This document shows, piece after piece, positions 19,836 to 28,481 of a stretch of DNA of 64,000 nt; within the stretch, counting starts at the first letter, position 1; every line of letters starts with the position of its first letter. A program made the position numbers and the translations under genes. This DNA comes from Actinomycetales bacterium SN12 (GTDB taxonomy: Bacteria; Actinomycetota; Actinomycetes; Actinomycetales; Microbacteriaceae): the NCBI GenBank assembly GCA_002837415.1, contig PJCV01000002.1, forward strand, positions 1 to 64,000, in the 5' to 3' direction. The notes under the pieces are model-generated. The model was not told the origin of the DNA. It was given only the letters and a program-made list of their open reading frames with translations, and did no database searches.

Positions 19836-19841
19836 ACGATA
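19836..19841 (-). promoter_or_regulatory. -10 box TATCGT for thyA operon, leaderless
   Basis: TATCGT on the minus strand is 7 nt from the thyA ATG. Confidence 0.5.
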
Positions 19842-20019
19842 CGACACACGGGGTCGGACTCGGATGGGCTGGCATCGTTCGACGCAGCCTCGACGCGTGC
19901 CTCTCGCGACCGCCGGCGCATCGACCTGAAGCCTGTTCCGACGCAGCGCCCGTCTGGATAGGCTGGCCGGGCGACGCGAACCCGCGTCTGCGATGCGACG
20001 AGCGATTCTCGGAGGAACC

Positions 20020-20445
20020 ATGACCGTCACCAGCGAAGCCGCAACCACCTGGACCGGATCCCTGATGGAGGGCTCGGGCACCGTCGCCTTCTCGAGCTCG
20101 AACCTCGGCACCTTCCCGATCGACTGGAAGTCGCGCAGCGAAGGATCGGACTCGACCACGACACCGGAAGAGCTCATCGCCGCCGCGCACGCGTCGTGCT
20201 TCAGCATGGCGCTCTCCCACGCCCTGGCCGAGAACGGCACTCCGCCCGAGCGCGTGAACACGTCGGCATCCGTCACCTTCAAGCCCGGCACCGGCATCAC
20301 CGGCAGCCACCTGAACGTGAATGCGAGCGTCCCCGGACTCACCCCGGAGAAGTTCCAGGAGATCGCCGAGGGCGCCAAGACCGGATGCCCGGTCTCGCAG
20401 GCGCTCGCCGGCATCGAGATCACCCTCGAGGCCAGCCTCGCCTGA
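20020..20445 (+). CDS. osmC: OsmC family peroxiredoxin-like protein
   Basis: OsmC proteins are thiol-dependent peroxidases for organic hydroperoxides. The 141-aa protein contains the two reactive Cys: [10 protein letters not shown] (about Cys 60) and [10 protein letters not shown] (about Cys 123), plus [13 protein letters not shown] 20020 has GGAGGA 5 nt upstream. It is a single gene, convergent with the minus-strand gene downstream (11 nt). Confidence 0.94.
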   Translation: MTVTSEAATTWTGSLMEGSGTVAFSSSNLGTFPIDWKSRSEGSDSTTTPEELIAAAHASCFSMALSHALAENGTPPERVNTSASVTFKPGTGITGSHLNVNASVPGLTPEKFQEIAEGAKTGCPVSQALAGIEITLEASLA

Positions 20446-20456
20446 TATCCCCGATG

Positions 20457-20900
20457 TCAGGGCCGGGTCCGCGAGAGCCTGATCGCCTCGCGGATGCTGG
20501 CCCTGGCATCCCTCCGCCGCCCGGCGGCATCCTGCACCACACCGAGCCGGTAGCGGGCGCGCCAGTCGTCCGGCTCCGCCTCTGCGGCCGAGCCGTATCG
20601 GGCGACCAGCGGGTCGACGTCGTCGCGCATCAGACGCCCGCTCGGCGTCAGCTGCTCCGGCGCCTCCGGCATCCCGCCCTCTGCATCGAGCGTGCGTCCC
20701 AGCCGATCCGCTGCGAAGCCGAACATCACCTCTCGAACCAGCGCCCACGCTCCGATCGGTGCGATCACGATCAACGCGACCGCCATCCCGATCGAGACCG
20801 GAGTCGCCACTCGCAGGAACATCATCGCGAGCCAGCCCGCGATGACCACGTAGAGCAGCAGCGCCGCGCCCATCACCGCGACCCCGATGCGCGAGCTCAC
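20457..20900 (-). CDS. Membrane protein with TPR-like tail, 147 aa
   Basis: Two transmembrane helices (about residues 8-30 and 36-58) are followed by a soluble region with one TPR-like unit near the C-terminus (EPDDWRARYRLGVVQDAAGRRRDARASIREAI). The GTG start overlaps the dapB stop as GTGA, so it is co-translated with dapB. The function is unknown; the conserved coupling suggests a cell-envelope role, but that is inference. Confidence 0.75.
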   Translation of the reverse strand: MSSRIGVAVMGAALLLYVVIAGWLAMMFLRVATPVSIGMAVALIVIAPIGAWALVREVMFGFAADRLGRTLDAEGGMPEAPEQLTPSGRLMRDDVDPLVARYGSAAEAEPDDWRARYRLGVVQDAAGRRRDARASIREAIRLSRTRP

Positions 20901-21643
20901 GAGCGCGCCCGGATGCCGATGTCCACGAGGTTCTCCAGTCCCACGACGACCCCGCGCGCATCGCGCGCGAACGGCACCGCCAGACGGATGCCAGGGGCGT
21001 ATGCCGCTGCGGAGTCGACCGTGTCGTGCACGATCGTCAGCGACTCCCCAGGACCCGACAGGATCGCCTCCTGCTTGGCGATGACCCCCGGCCGACGCAG
21101 GGAGTGCACCGGCACGCCCGCGACCTGCTGTCCTCGCGCGCGCTGGTCGACGTGCGGCGCCTGGAACGGACCCTGCGCCTCACGAGCGGCGACCATCAGC
21201 TCGGCGGTGCGCACTGCCGTGCCGCTGGGCGAATCGATCTTGCGATCGTGATGCGCCTCGACGATCTCCGCGGAGGGGAAGAACGGCGCTGCGGCCGCGG
21301 CAAGCGCCGATCCCAGCGCGGAGCCCAGCGAGAAGTTGGGGATGAACACCGCGCCGCTGCCGGCGGACTCGACCAGAGGCCGCACCAGCGCGATGCGCTC
21401 CTGCGACCACCCGGAGGTCCCGACGAGGACGTTGATGCCGCGCTCGACGGCCGCGCGCACGACATCGATGCTCGCAGCCGGCGTCGACGCGTCGACGACC
21501 AGGTCGGCGCCGTCGATCTCGGCGAGGTCGCTCGCCGACCCGAGCACGGAGCGCACCTCGAAGCCCTCGAGCTGGTCGATCACCCCGTGGATGATCCGTC
21601 CGAGTGATCCTGTACCGCCGACGAGGGCGACCTGTGTCGTCAT
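20897..21643 (-). CDS. dapB: 4-hydroxy-tetrahydrodipicolinate reductase
   Basis: DapB reduces the DapA product with NAD(P)H on the way to diaminopimelate. The 248-aa protein has the dinucleotide motif VALVGGTGSLGR and the catalytic segment EAHHDRKIDSPSGTA (His/Lys). The ATG at 21643 has TAGACT 6 nt upstream. dapA, dapB and dapF are thus spread over three transcription units in this window. Confidence 0.95.
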   Translation of the reverse strand: MTTQVALVGGTGSLGRIIHGVIDQLEGFEVRSVLGSASDLAEIDGADLVVDASTPAASIDVVRAAVERGINVLVGTSGWSQERIALVRPLVESAGSGAVFIPNFSLGSALGSALAAAAAPFFPSAEIVEAHHDRKIDSPSGTAVRTAELMVAAREAQGPFQAPHVDQRARGQQVAGVPVHSLRRPGVIAKQEAILSGPGESLTIVHDTVDSAAAYAPGIRLAVPFARDARGVVVGLENLVDIGIRARS

Positions 21644-21649
21644 GGTCCC

Positions 21650-21655
21650 AGTCTA
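21650..21655 (-). promoter_or_regulatory. -10 box TAGACT for dapB, leaderless
   Basis: TAGACT on the minus strand is 6 nt from the dapB ATG. Confidence 0.5.
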
Positions 21656-21720
21656 GAATCGCCCGATGGACGGATCCGCCGTCGTGACCCACGTTCGTGA
21701 CGCGGCGGGTGATCGCCGAG

Positions 21721-22323
21721 TCAGACCAGAGCGCCCTCGGGCAGCCCGGTGCGCAGCTCCATCGGCAGGTGGCCGAGATCGTTGTGGCTCAGCAGCGTCC
21801 ACGGCCGGCCCTGCTTCTGCGCGATCACGGTGAGACCGCAGTGCGCCTGGTTGAGGGTCATCCAGCGCCAGTCGGGCGCGCCGAGCACCTCGCGCACGAA
21901 CCAGGAGATGACGAAGTTGTGGGTGATCAGCACCTCGTGCACGTCGCCGTTGCGGCGTCGCAGGAACTCGCCGACCGCATCGGCCATCTGCGCAGAGCCC
22001 GCCTCGATCTCCGCGTCGCTCACCGAGCCGAAGAACGGCTCGTACACCGATGGCACGTCTTCGCTCATGCCGCTGGGCACGCAGTCGAAGAGCAGGGCGG
22101 ACGGCACGGGATCGACCGCGGGCAGTCGCGCGGCGACCGTTCGCGCGGTCTCGGCCGCGCGAAGCAGCGGCGAATGCCAGACCGCGTCGAGCGGCAGCCC
22201 GGAGAGCCGATCCGCGATCAGCTCGGCCTGACGCCGCCCTCGAGGCGAGAGAGGTCCGTCGTCGATGCCGTGCTCGGCATCCTGATGTTCACCGTGTCTG
22301 ACCAGATATATGTAGTGCGTCAC
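21721..22323 (-). CDS. Histidine phosphatase family protein
   Basis: The 200-aa phosphoglycerate-mutase-like enzyme has the RHG motif YLVRHGE near the N-terminus, LSPRGRRQAE, and the second catalytic His in EVLITHNFVISWFV. These form a phosphohistidine active site; the substrate is not predictable (sugar phosphates and nucleotides are typical). It is a stand-alone gene upstream of dapB on the same strand, 77 nt away. Confidence 0.9.
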   Translation of the reverse strand: MTHYIYLVRHGEHQDAEHGIDDGPLSPRGRRQAELIADRLSGLPLDAVWHSPLLRAAETARTVAARLPAVDPVPSALLFDCVPSGMSEDVPSVYEPFFGSVSDAEIEAGSAQMADAVGEFLRRRNGDVHEVLITHNFVISWFVREVLGAPDWRWMTLNQAHCGLTVIAQKQGRPWTLLSHNDLGHLPMELRTGLPEGALV

Positions 22324-22426
22324 TGCCCGCTCGCTTCAGCCCCGCCGTCTCGGTGGGGCGATTCCAGCTTAGGTCACGGCGCCGACACGCCGCCGAGGCG
22401 CGACACGATGCGCACAGTCTGTGCGC

Positions 22427-23461
22427 TCACTCACCGGCGCGGGTGAGCTCGGCGACCTGCGAGCGCAGCAGCGAGACGCCGGCGCCCTGCATGAGCTCTT
22501 CGACGTGCTGCGGTGCGAACGCGTTCACGATCGGCGCCACCACCGTGCGCTGCGCGAGCAGCCACGCGATCGACACAGCCGCGACGGGCACCGACAGCTC
22601 GGCCGCGATGCGGTCGAGCACCCGCAGGACGCGGATGCCACGGCGGTTGAGATTGCCCTTCATCTGCTCGCCCCGCACGCCGACGGCGGCGGACTTGCTG
22701 CGGTGCTGGCCGGAGAGGAATCCGTGCTCAAGCGCGTGCGAAGGCGTGACGGCGAGGTTCTGAGCGCCGGCCACCAGGCGCAGATCGCCCTCGAATCCCG
22801 CACGGCGCACGAGGTTGTAGGGCTCATCGACCACCTCGATGCGCGGGTATCCGGCCGAGGCGAGGATGCGCGCCTCGACGAGTCGCTCCGCAGGGAAGCG
22901 GAACGCGCCCACCGAGCGGATCTTCCCGGCATCGCGCAGCCACTCCACCGTCGCGAGAGTGTCTTCCAGCACCGAGCTGCTGTCGAGCGTGGCGTCCAGG
23001 TACAGCACGTCGATGCAGTCGACGGCGAGTCGCGTCAGCGAGCCCTCGACCGCACGCACGAGATTCACCGAGCCGAGACCGGGGTTGTCGGCGTGAGAGC
23101 CGACGCGCACGCTCAGGCTGATCCGGTCGCGGATGCCGCGGGCGCGAAGCCACTGCCCGATGATGTGCTCGCTGCGTCCACCCGAGAACCCGTCGGCCGT
23201 GTGCACCGCGTTGCCGCCGAATTCGACGTAGCGGTCGAGGATATGGCTGCTGGTGAGCTGATCGATGCTCCAGCCGAACTCGGCGGCGCCGAGCATGAGC
23301 GGGAAGATCGAGAGCCCCGTCTCGCCGAGCGGCACTCGGATGCCCTCGCCGACGCCGGGTCCGACCACGGGGATCGGCGCAGAGGGATGCGAGTCGAAGC
23401 CGGGCGCGGTGCTGGTCGGCGCGCCGGCCGTGTCGGCTGCTCCTGTGCCGAAGAGCTTCAC
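22427..23461 (-). CDS. Aldo/keto reductase family protein
   Basis: The 344-aa protein fits an AKR TIM barrel: NAVHTADGFSGGRSEHIIGQWL corresponds to the fTA..Yg.g..E.llG block, IDVLYLDATLD to the second signature and VAAVSIAWLLAQ to the third. The catalytic Tyr is not obvious: Phe (DGFSGG) occupies the usual Tyr position, so activity is uncertain. An N-terminal extension of about 40 Gly/Ser/Pro-rich residues precedes it. I take GTG 23461, after a G-rich stretch that can serve as ribosome site. Confidence 0.8.
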   Translation of the reverse strand: MKLFGTGAADTAGAPTSTAPGFDSHPSAPIPVVGPGVGEGIRVPLGETGLSIFPLMLGAAEFGWSIDQLTSSHILDRYVEFGGNAVHTADGFSGGRSEHIIGQWLRARGIRDRISLSVRVGSHADNPGLGSVNLVRAVEGSLTRLAVDCIDVLYLDATLDSSSVLEDTLATVEWLRDAGKIRSVGAFRFPAERLVEARILASAGYPRIEVVDEPYNLVRRAGFEGDLRLVAGAQNLAVTPSHALEHGFLSGQHRSKSAAVGVRGEQMKGNLNRRGIRVLRVLDRIAAELSVPVAAVSIAWLLAQRTVVAPIVNAFAPQHVEELMQGAGVSLLRSQVAELTRAGE

Positions 23462-23590
23462 ATCGCCACCCCCGTAGCTGCGCACCTCTGGTGCGTACTT
23501 CGAGGGTAGGCGAGCGCAGACCGGGTTCCGGTCACGACAGCAGCGCGGGTGGGAAGTTCTCGTAACGGTTCGATCACATCGGATACGAAA

Positions 23591-23630
23591 GAACCCGGGA
23601 TCGCGGCGATGTGCGCACGATCCCGGGTTC
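23591..23630 (-). terminator. Rho-independent terminator of pnp
   Basis: A perfect 13-bp stem (gaacccgggatcg) with a 14-nt loop is followed on the minus strand by TTTCG, 39 nt past the pnp stop. Confidence 0.75.
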
Positions 23631-23668
23631 CTCGAACATGGATGCTGCTCAGCAGGCATCCGGACAGC

Positions 23669-25936
23669 TCACGCCTCAGCGGTCTCCGACTCGCCCTCAG
23701 CGGGGGCGTCCTCGATGACAGGCTCGAGCGACAGCTTGCCGCGGTCGTCGATCTTGGTGATCTTCACCAGGATCTTCTGGCCGACCGAGAGCACGTCGTC
23801 GACGTTCTCGACGCGCTTGCCGCCGGCGAGCTTGCGCACCTCGGTGACGTGCAGCAGTCCGTCCTTGCCGGGCAGCAGCGACACGAAGGCGCCGAAGGTG
23901 GCGATCTTCACGACGGTGCCGAGGAACTGCTCGCCGACCTCCGGGTTGGTGGGGTTGGCGATCGCGTTCACCTGGGCGCGGGCGGCCTCAGCCGACGGGC
24001 CATCGGTCGCGCCGATGTAGACGGTGCCGTCCTCCTCGATGGAGATCTGCGCGCCCGTCTCGTCCTGGATGGCGTTGATCGTCTTGCCCTTGGGCCCGAT
24101 GAGCTCGCCGATCTTGTCGACCGGGATCTGCACGCTGATGACGCGCGGCGCGGTCGGCGCCATCTCGTCGGGAGCGTCGATCGCGGCGTTCAGCACGTTG
24201 AGGATGGTCAGGCGAGCGTCGCGCGCCTGGGTCAGCGCGCCGGCGAGCACCGACGACGGGATGCCGTCGAGCTTGGTGTCGAGCTGGATCGCCGTGACGA
24301 ACTCGCTGGTTCCCGCGACCTTGAAGTCCATGTCGCCGAGGGCGTCCTCTGCGCCGAGGATGTCGGTGAGGGCCGCGTAGCGGGTCTCACCGTCGACCTC
24401 GTCGGACACCAGGCCCATGGCGATGCCGGCGACGGGTGCGCGCAGCGGCACACCGGCGTTCAGCAGCGACAGGGTCGACGCGCAGACCGAGCCCATCGAG
24501 GTGGAGCCGTTGGAGCTCAGCGCCTCGGAGACCTGGCGGATCGCGTAGGGGAACTCCTCGCGCGAGGGCAGCACCGGCACGAGCGCGCGCTCGGCGAGGA
24601 AGCCGTGCCCGATCTCGCGACGCTTCGGCGACCCGACGCGACCGGTCTCACCGGTCGAGTAGGGCGGGAAGTTGTAGTGGTGCAGGTAGCGCTTGCTGGT
24701 GGTGGGCGACAGCGAGTCGATCTGCTGCTCCATCTTGAGCATGTTCAGCGTGGTGACGCCCAGGATCTGGGTCTCGCCGCGCTGGAAGATCGCCGAGCCG
24801 TGCACGCGCGGGATGACCTGCACCTCTGCGTCGAGCGGGCGGATGTCGGCGAGACCGCGGCCGTCCATGCGAACACCCTCGGTGAGGATGCGTCCACGGA
24901 CGATCTTCTTGGTGACCGACTTGTACGCCGCCGAGAACTCCAGCGGGGCACCGGCAGGCAGCGTGCCCGCCTCGGTGGCCTCGATGAGCTCAGCCTTGAC
25001 ACGGTCCTTGACCGCGTCGTCGGCGTTCTGGCGCTCCTGCTTGTCGGCGATCTGGTAGACGTCCACCAGCTGCGAGTGCGCACGGTCGGCGACGAAGCTG
25101 TAGACCTCTTCGCTGTACGGCAGGAAGACCGGGTACACGCCCGGCTCCTTCGACGCGGTGGCGGCCAGCTCGGCCTGAGCCTTGACCAGCTGCGCGATGA
25201 ACGGCTTGGAAGCCTCAAGACCCTGCGCGACGATGTCCTCATTGGGCTTGGTGGCGCCGGCCTTGATCAGGTTCCAGCTGCCCTCCGTCGCCTCGGCCTC
25301 GACCATCATGATCGCGACGTCTTCGGACCCGTCGGCCTTCGTGACGACGCGGCCCGCGACGATCAGGTCGAACACGGCCTCGGAGACCTGCTCGGCGGTG
25401 GGGAACGCGACCCACTGGTCGGCGTGCTCGCCGTGACCGGGGATGAACGCAAGACGCACACCGGCGATCGGGCCGGAGAACGGCAGACCCGAGATCTGGG
25501 TCGACGCGGAGGCGGCGTTGATCGCCAGTGCGTCGTAGTACTCGCCGGGGGCGATCGACAGCACGGTGATGACGATCTGGACCTCGTTGCGCAGGCCGTC
25601 GACGAACGACGGGCGCAGCGGACGGTCGATCAGACGGCAGACGAGGATCGCCTCGGTGGAGGGGCGGCCCTCGCGACGGAAGAACGAGCCGGGGATCTTG
25701 CCGGCGGCGTAGGAGCGCTCCTCGACGTCGACCGTCAGCGGGAAGAAGTCGAAGCCCTCGCGCGGGTGCTTGCCCGCGCTGGTGGCCGACAGGAGCATGG
25801 TCTCGTCGTCGAGGTAGGCCGCGACCGAGCCCTGAGCCTGCTGGGCGAGGCGTCCGGTCTCGAAGCGGACGGTGCGGGTGCCGAAGCGGCCGTTGTCGAG
25901 AACGGCCTCGGTGGCGGTGATTTCAGGACCTTCCAA
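23669..25936 (-). CDS. pnp: Polyribonucleotide nucleotidyltransferase (PNPase)
   Basis: PNPase is a 3'-5' phosphorolytic exoribonuclease; actinobacterial forms were also described as guanosine pentaphosphate synthetases. The 755-aa protein has two RNase PH domains with a helical linker, a KH domain ([19 protein letters not shown]) and an S1 domain ([24 protein letters not shown]). The TTG start at 25936 has AAGGAGAG 7 nt upstream. rpsO, usually its direct upstream neighbour, is about 5 kb away here. Confidence 0.97.
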   Translation of the reverse strand: MEGPEITATEAVLDNGRFGTRTVRFETGRLAQQAQGSVAAYLDDETMLLSATSAGKHPREGFDFFPLTVDVEERSYAAGKIPGSFFRREGRPSTEAILVCRLIDRPLRPSFVDGLRNEVQIVITVLSIAPGEYYDALAINAASASTQISGLPFSGPIAGVRLAFIPGHGEHADQWVAFPTAEQVSEAVFDLIVAGRVVTKADGSEDVAIMMVEAEATEGSWNLIKAGATKPNEDIVAQGLEASKPFIAQLVKAQAELAATASKEPGVYPVFLPYSEEVYSFVADRAHSQLVDVYQIADKQERQNADDAVKDRVKAELIEATEAGTLPAGAPLEFSAAYKSVTKKIVRGRILTEGVRMDGRGLADIRPLDAEVQVIPRVHGSAIFQRGETQILGVTTLNMLKMEQQIDSLSPTTSKRYLHHYNFPPYSTGETGRVGSPKRREIGHGFLAERALVPVLPSREEFPYAIRQVSEALSSNGSTSMGSVCASTLSLLNAGVPLRAPVAGIAMGLVSDEVDGETRYAALTDILGAEDALGDMDFKVAGTSEFVTAIQLDTKLDGIPSSVLAGALTQARDARLTILNVLNAAIDAPDEMAPTAPRVISVQIPVDKIGELIGPKGKTINAIQDETGAQISIEEDGTVYIGATDGPSAEAARAQVNAIANPTNPEVGEQFLGTVVKIATFGAFVSLLPGKDGLLHVTEVRKLAGGKRVENVDDVLSVGQKILVKITKIDDRGKLSLEPVIEDAPAEGESETAEA

Positions 25937-26234
25937 GAGGTCTCTCCTTCTTTGTTTAGGCTCGCTCGCCCGTGTGGCGCGCGAGTTATCGCGAAGGAGC
26001 GGATGCGGGCAGATATAAGCGCGCGGGGATCCCCGCCGATCTCGCCTGCGCTGGCCACCAGTAGAAGATCACCCGGCGCATGTGCGACGAGGAACCCACC
26101 ACAGGGGACCAGCTTCTCAGCCGACCGCTCCGTGAATCGATGTGAAGTTGTGCGGCGCAGAATGCACCACTGTCGATCGTAGCAGTCGAGGCGTTCACCC
26201 GCGGCCGACGCCGTCTTCGCCTAGGCTGACGAGC
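25937..26234. other. Intergenic region with pnp leader
   Basis: The 298-nt gap holds the pnp leader on the minus strand. Possible -10 boxes are TACGAT near 26178 and a TATATC near 26013. The palindrome CGGGGATCCCCG near 26025 could form part of a leader hairpin. PNPase mRNAs are commonly autoregulated through such leaders, but no specific structure can be asserted. No ORF is convincing here. Confidence 0.4.
26222..26227 (+). promoter_or_regulatory. -10 box TAGGCT, leaderless start
   Basis: TAGGCT is 7 nt from the ATG at 26235, with no ribosome binding site. Confidence 0.5.
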
Positions 26235-26408
26235 ATGAGCGAAGACAAGGCAGTCTCTTCCGAGGAGATGAAGCGCAAGTTCAGGGAAGCGCTCGACAAG
26301 AAGAATGCGCACAATCGGGGCGGAGAGTCGCATCTGGACGGCGACTCCGCCGTGCATGCCACCCACGCGCCGCAGATGAAGCGCGAGTTCCGCCGCAAGA
26401 GCGGCTGA
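26235..26408 (+). CDS. DUF5302 family small protein, 57 aa
   Basis: This very hydrophilic, charged 57-aa protein has EEMKRKFREALDKKNA near the start and ends QMKREFRRKSG, the pattern of the actinobacterial DUF5302 family. It is probably a helical, nucleic-acid or protein-binding small cytosolic protein; no function is known. The start is supported by a leaderless TAGGCT promoter, and a very strong terminator follows. Confidence 0.85.
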   Translation: MSEDKAVSSEEMKRKFREALDKKNAHNRGGESHLDGDSAVHATHAPQMKREFRRKSG

Positions 26409-26422
26409 GCTGCTTCCGCATC

Positions 26423-26466
26423 AACGGCGAAGGGCTGCGACAGGAATGTCGCAGCCCTTCGCCGTT
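26423..26466. terminator. Strong bidirectional terminator (20-bp stem)
   Basis: A perfect 20-bp stem capped by a GGAA tetraloop separates the convergent DUF5302 and FMN reductase genes. It is the longest perfect hairpin I found in the window. Confidence 0.8.
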
Positions 26467-26500
26467 CACTCTCCAGAGTGGCTCGCCCTGCCGTGAGCGC

Positions 26501-27145
26501 TCACTCCCCGGCGAGTCCGCCGAGCATGTGCCCGAACGAGCGTCCCTCGCCGAGGTAGGTGGCGGGATCGAACGGGTCGACGACCTCGGCAGCACCGCGC
26601 CTGGAGATCGCCTCGGCGAGCTCCTTCGCGCCCTTCTCGACGCGCTTGGCGAGCGGGGCGACCTCGTCGCCTGCACCGCCCCAGTCGCTGGATGCCGCGA
26701 ACACTCCTGTGGAGACCGCCTCGGCGTGCAGGTAGGCGAACAGCGGGCGGATCGCGTAGTCGATCGCCAGCGAATGCCGGGGGGTGCCGGCGTTCGCGCC
26801 GATCAGCACGGGCTTGCCCGTCAGGGCATCCGGGTCGAGAACGTCGATGAACGACTTGAAGAGCCCGGAATAGCTCGTGGAGAAGATCGGCGTCACCGCG
26901 ATCAGCGCATCGGCGGACACGACCGTGTTGATCGCGGTCTCCAGCGCCGGCGGGGCGAAGCCGGTGAGGAGGTTGTTGGTGATGTCGTGCGCGAGGTCGC
27001 GCAGCTCGATCACGTCGACCTTCACGGCGATATCCCGCTCGCGCAGCGCCTTCGCGGTCTCCGCCGCAAGGCGGTCCGCCAGCATGCGGGTGGATGAGGG
27101 ATTCGACAGACCCGCCGAGACGACGGCGATGCGACGCTCGCTCAT
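26501..27145 (-). CDS. NAD(P)H-dependent FMN reductase, CE1759 family
   Basis: The 214-aa flavodoxin-fold reductase has the FMN loop SAGLSNPSSTRMLAD, VTPIFSTSYSGLFKSFIDVLD and IGANAGTPRH. It matches the CE1759-type FMN reductase that partners with a CE1758-type luciferase-like monooxygenase. Its ATG lies one base from the stop of that monooxygenase gene, so the two are one transcript: a reductase that supplies FMNH2 and an oxygenase that uses it. The substrate is unknown. Confidence 0.9.
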   Translation of the reverse strand: MSERRIAVVSAGLSNPSSTRMLADRLAAETAKALRERDIAVKVDVIELRDLAHDITNNLLTGFAPPALETAINTVVSADALIAVTPIFSTSYSGLFKSFIDVLDPDALTGKPVLIGANAGTPRHSLAIDYAIRPLFAYLHAEAVSTGVFAASSDWGGAGDEVAPLAKRVEKGAKELAEAISRRGAAEVVDPFDPATYLGEGRSFGHMLGGLAGE

Positions 27146-27146
27146 G

Positions 27147-28364
27147 TCACGCGTCCTTCCGGCCGAGGCCGAAGGCCGCACCGGCGGCGACCGGCGCATC
27201 CTGATACGGGGATCCGGCGGTGAGGTTGTCTCCGCGGTTCGCCGACGGGCGCGCCTGTCGCGAGGGCCCCTCACCGTAGACGGCGCGCACTCGGGCAGCG
27301 TGGGTGGGGGCATCCGGAACCGTCTCAGGACGGTTCTTCGCGAGCTCGCGACGCAGCACCGGCACGACCTCGCCGCCCAGGATGTCGAGCTGCTCGAGCA
27401 CGGTCTTCAGCGGGAGTCCTGCGTGGTCGATGAGGAACAGCTGACGCTGGAAGTCGCCGAACGTGTCGCGCATCGACGCATAGCGGTCGATGACCTGCTG
27501 CGGCGATCCGACGGTCAGCGGCGTCATCTCGGTGAAGTCCTCCATGCTGGGGCCGTGACCGTAGACGGGCGCGTTATCGAAGTAGGGGCGGAACTGCGTC
27601 ACCGCATCCTGCGAGCGGGCGGCCATGAAGACCTGTCCCCCGATGCCGACGATGGCCTGCTCGGGCGTGCCGTGGCCGTAGTGGGCGTACCGCTGCCGGT
27701 ACAGCTCGATGAGGCGCTGGTAGTGCTCCTTGGGCCAGAAGATGTTGTTCGCGAAGAAGCCGTCGCCGTAGTACGCGGCCTGCTCGGCGATCTCGGGCGT
27801 GCGGATCGATCCGTGCCAGACGAACGGCGCCACCCCCTCGAGCGGCCGCGGCGTCGCGGTGAAGCCCTGCAACGAGGTGCGGAACTTCCCCTCCCAGTCG
27901 ACGACGTCCTCGTCCCACAGCTTGCGCAGCAGGGCGTAGTTCTCGATCGCGAGCGGCAGCCCCTGGCGGATGTCCTTGCCGAACCAAGGGTAGACCGGGC
28001 CGGTGTTGCCGCGGCCGAGCATGAGATCCATGCGCCCGTCCGAGACGTGCTGCAGCATCGCGTACTCCTCGGCGATGCGAACGGGGTCGTTGGTGGTGAT
28101 CAGCGTCGTCGAGGTCGACACGATGAGCCGCTCGGTCTGAGCGGCGACGTGGGCGAGGAAGGTCGTCGGGCTCGACGACCAGAACGGCGGGTTGTGGTGC
28201 TCGCCGATGGCGAAGACGTCGAGGCCGACCTGTTCGGCGTGCTTGGCGATCGTCGCCGTCGCCTTGATGCGCTCGGCCTCGCTCGGGGTGGCTCCGGTCG
28301 TCGGATCCTGCGTGATGTCGCTGACGGACATGATGCCGAACTGCATCGCGCTCTGCTCGTTCAC
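27147..28364 (-). CDS. LLM-class flavin-dependent monooxygenase, CE1758 family
   Basis: The 405-aa luciferase-like TIM barrel has MQFGIMSVSDITQDPTTG, AIGEHHNPPFWSSSP, VSTSTTLITTNDPVRIAEE, DLMLGRGNTGPVYPW and a disordered C-terminal tail rich in Arg/Ala/Gly. It would oxidise a substrate using FMNH2 from the reductase encoded next. The GTG start at 28364 has GGAGAG about 8 nt upstream; the ATG five codons on is an alternative. A dyad operator at 28402-28419 lies in its promoter. Confidence 0.9.
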   Translation of the reverse strand: MNEQSAMQFGIMSVSDITQDPTTGATPSEAERIKATATIAKHAEQVGLDVFAIGEHHNPPFWSSSPTTFLAHVAAQTERLIVSTSTTLITTNDPVRIAEEYAMLQHVSDGRMDLMLGRGNTGPVYPWFGKDIRQGLPLAIENYALLRKLWDEDVVDWEGKFRTSLQGFTATPRPLEGVAPFVWHGSIRTPEIAEQAAYYGDGFFANNIFWPKEHYQRLIELYRQRYAHYGHGTPEQAIVGIGGQVFMAARSQDAVTQFRPYFDNAPVYGHGPSMEDFTEMTPLTVGSPQQVIDRYASMRDTFGDFQRQLFLIDHAGLPLKTVLEQLDILGGEVVPVLRRELAKNRPETVPDAPTHAARVRAVYGEGPSRQARPSANRGDNLTAGSPYQDAPVAAGAAFGLGRKDA

Positions 28365-28401
28365 TGTTCTCTCTCCGCTCCGGACACCCGAAGGCATCCG
28401 T

Positions 28402-28419
28402 TCTATTCACTTGAATGTA
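28402..28419 (-). promoter_or_regulatory. Dyad operator upstream of the flavin monooxygenase operon
   Basis: The 18-bp site (plus strand TCTATTCA-CT-TGAATGTA) has 6 of 8 arm bases symmetric. It shares the arrangement TACATTCA-NN-TGAATGTA with the site before yceI at 33119. It is 38 nt upstream of the monooxygenase start. Confidence 0.55.
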
Positions 28420-28469
28420 CTTGATGGAACGCCGAAGCGGCAACATTATTCCCGCAAACCCGCAACCGC

Positions 28470-28475
28470 TAGCCT
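28470..28475 (+). promoter_or_regulatory. -10 box TAGCCT, leaderless start
   Basis: TAGCCT is 6 nt from the ATG at 28482. Confidence 0.5.
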
Positions 28476-28481
28476 CGTGCC

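Noticed and set aside
20897..22446. Plus-strand frames opposite dapB and the histidine phosphatase, one with a TAGAAT-N6-ATG at 21666
   Set aside because: The ATG opens a frame antisense to the phosphatase gene with no coding character. The TAGAAT overlaps the dapB -10 box on the other strand by partial symmetry.
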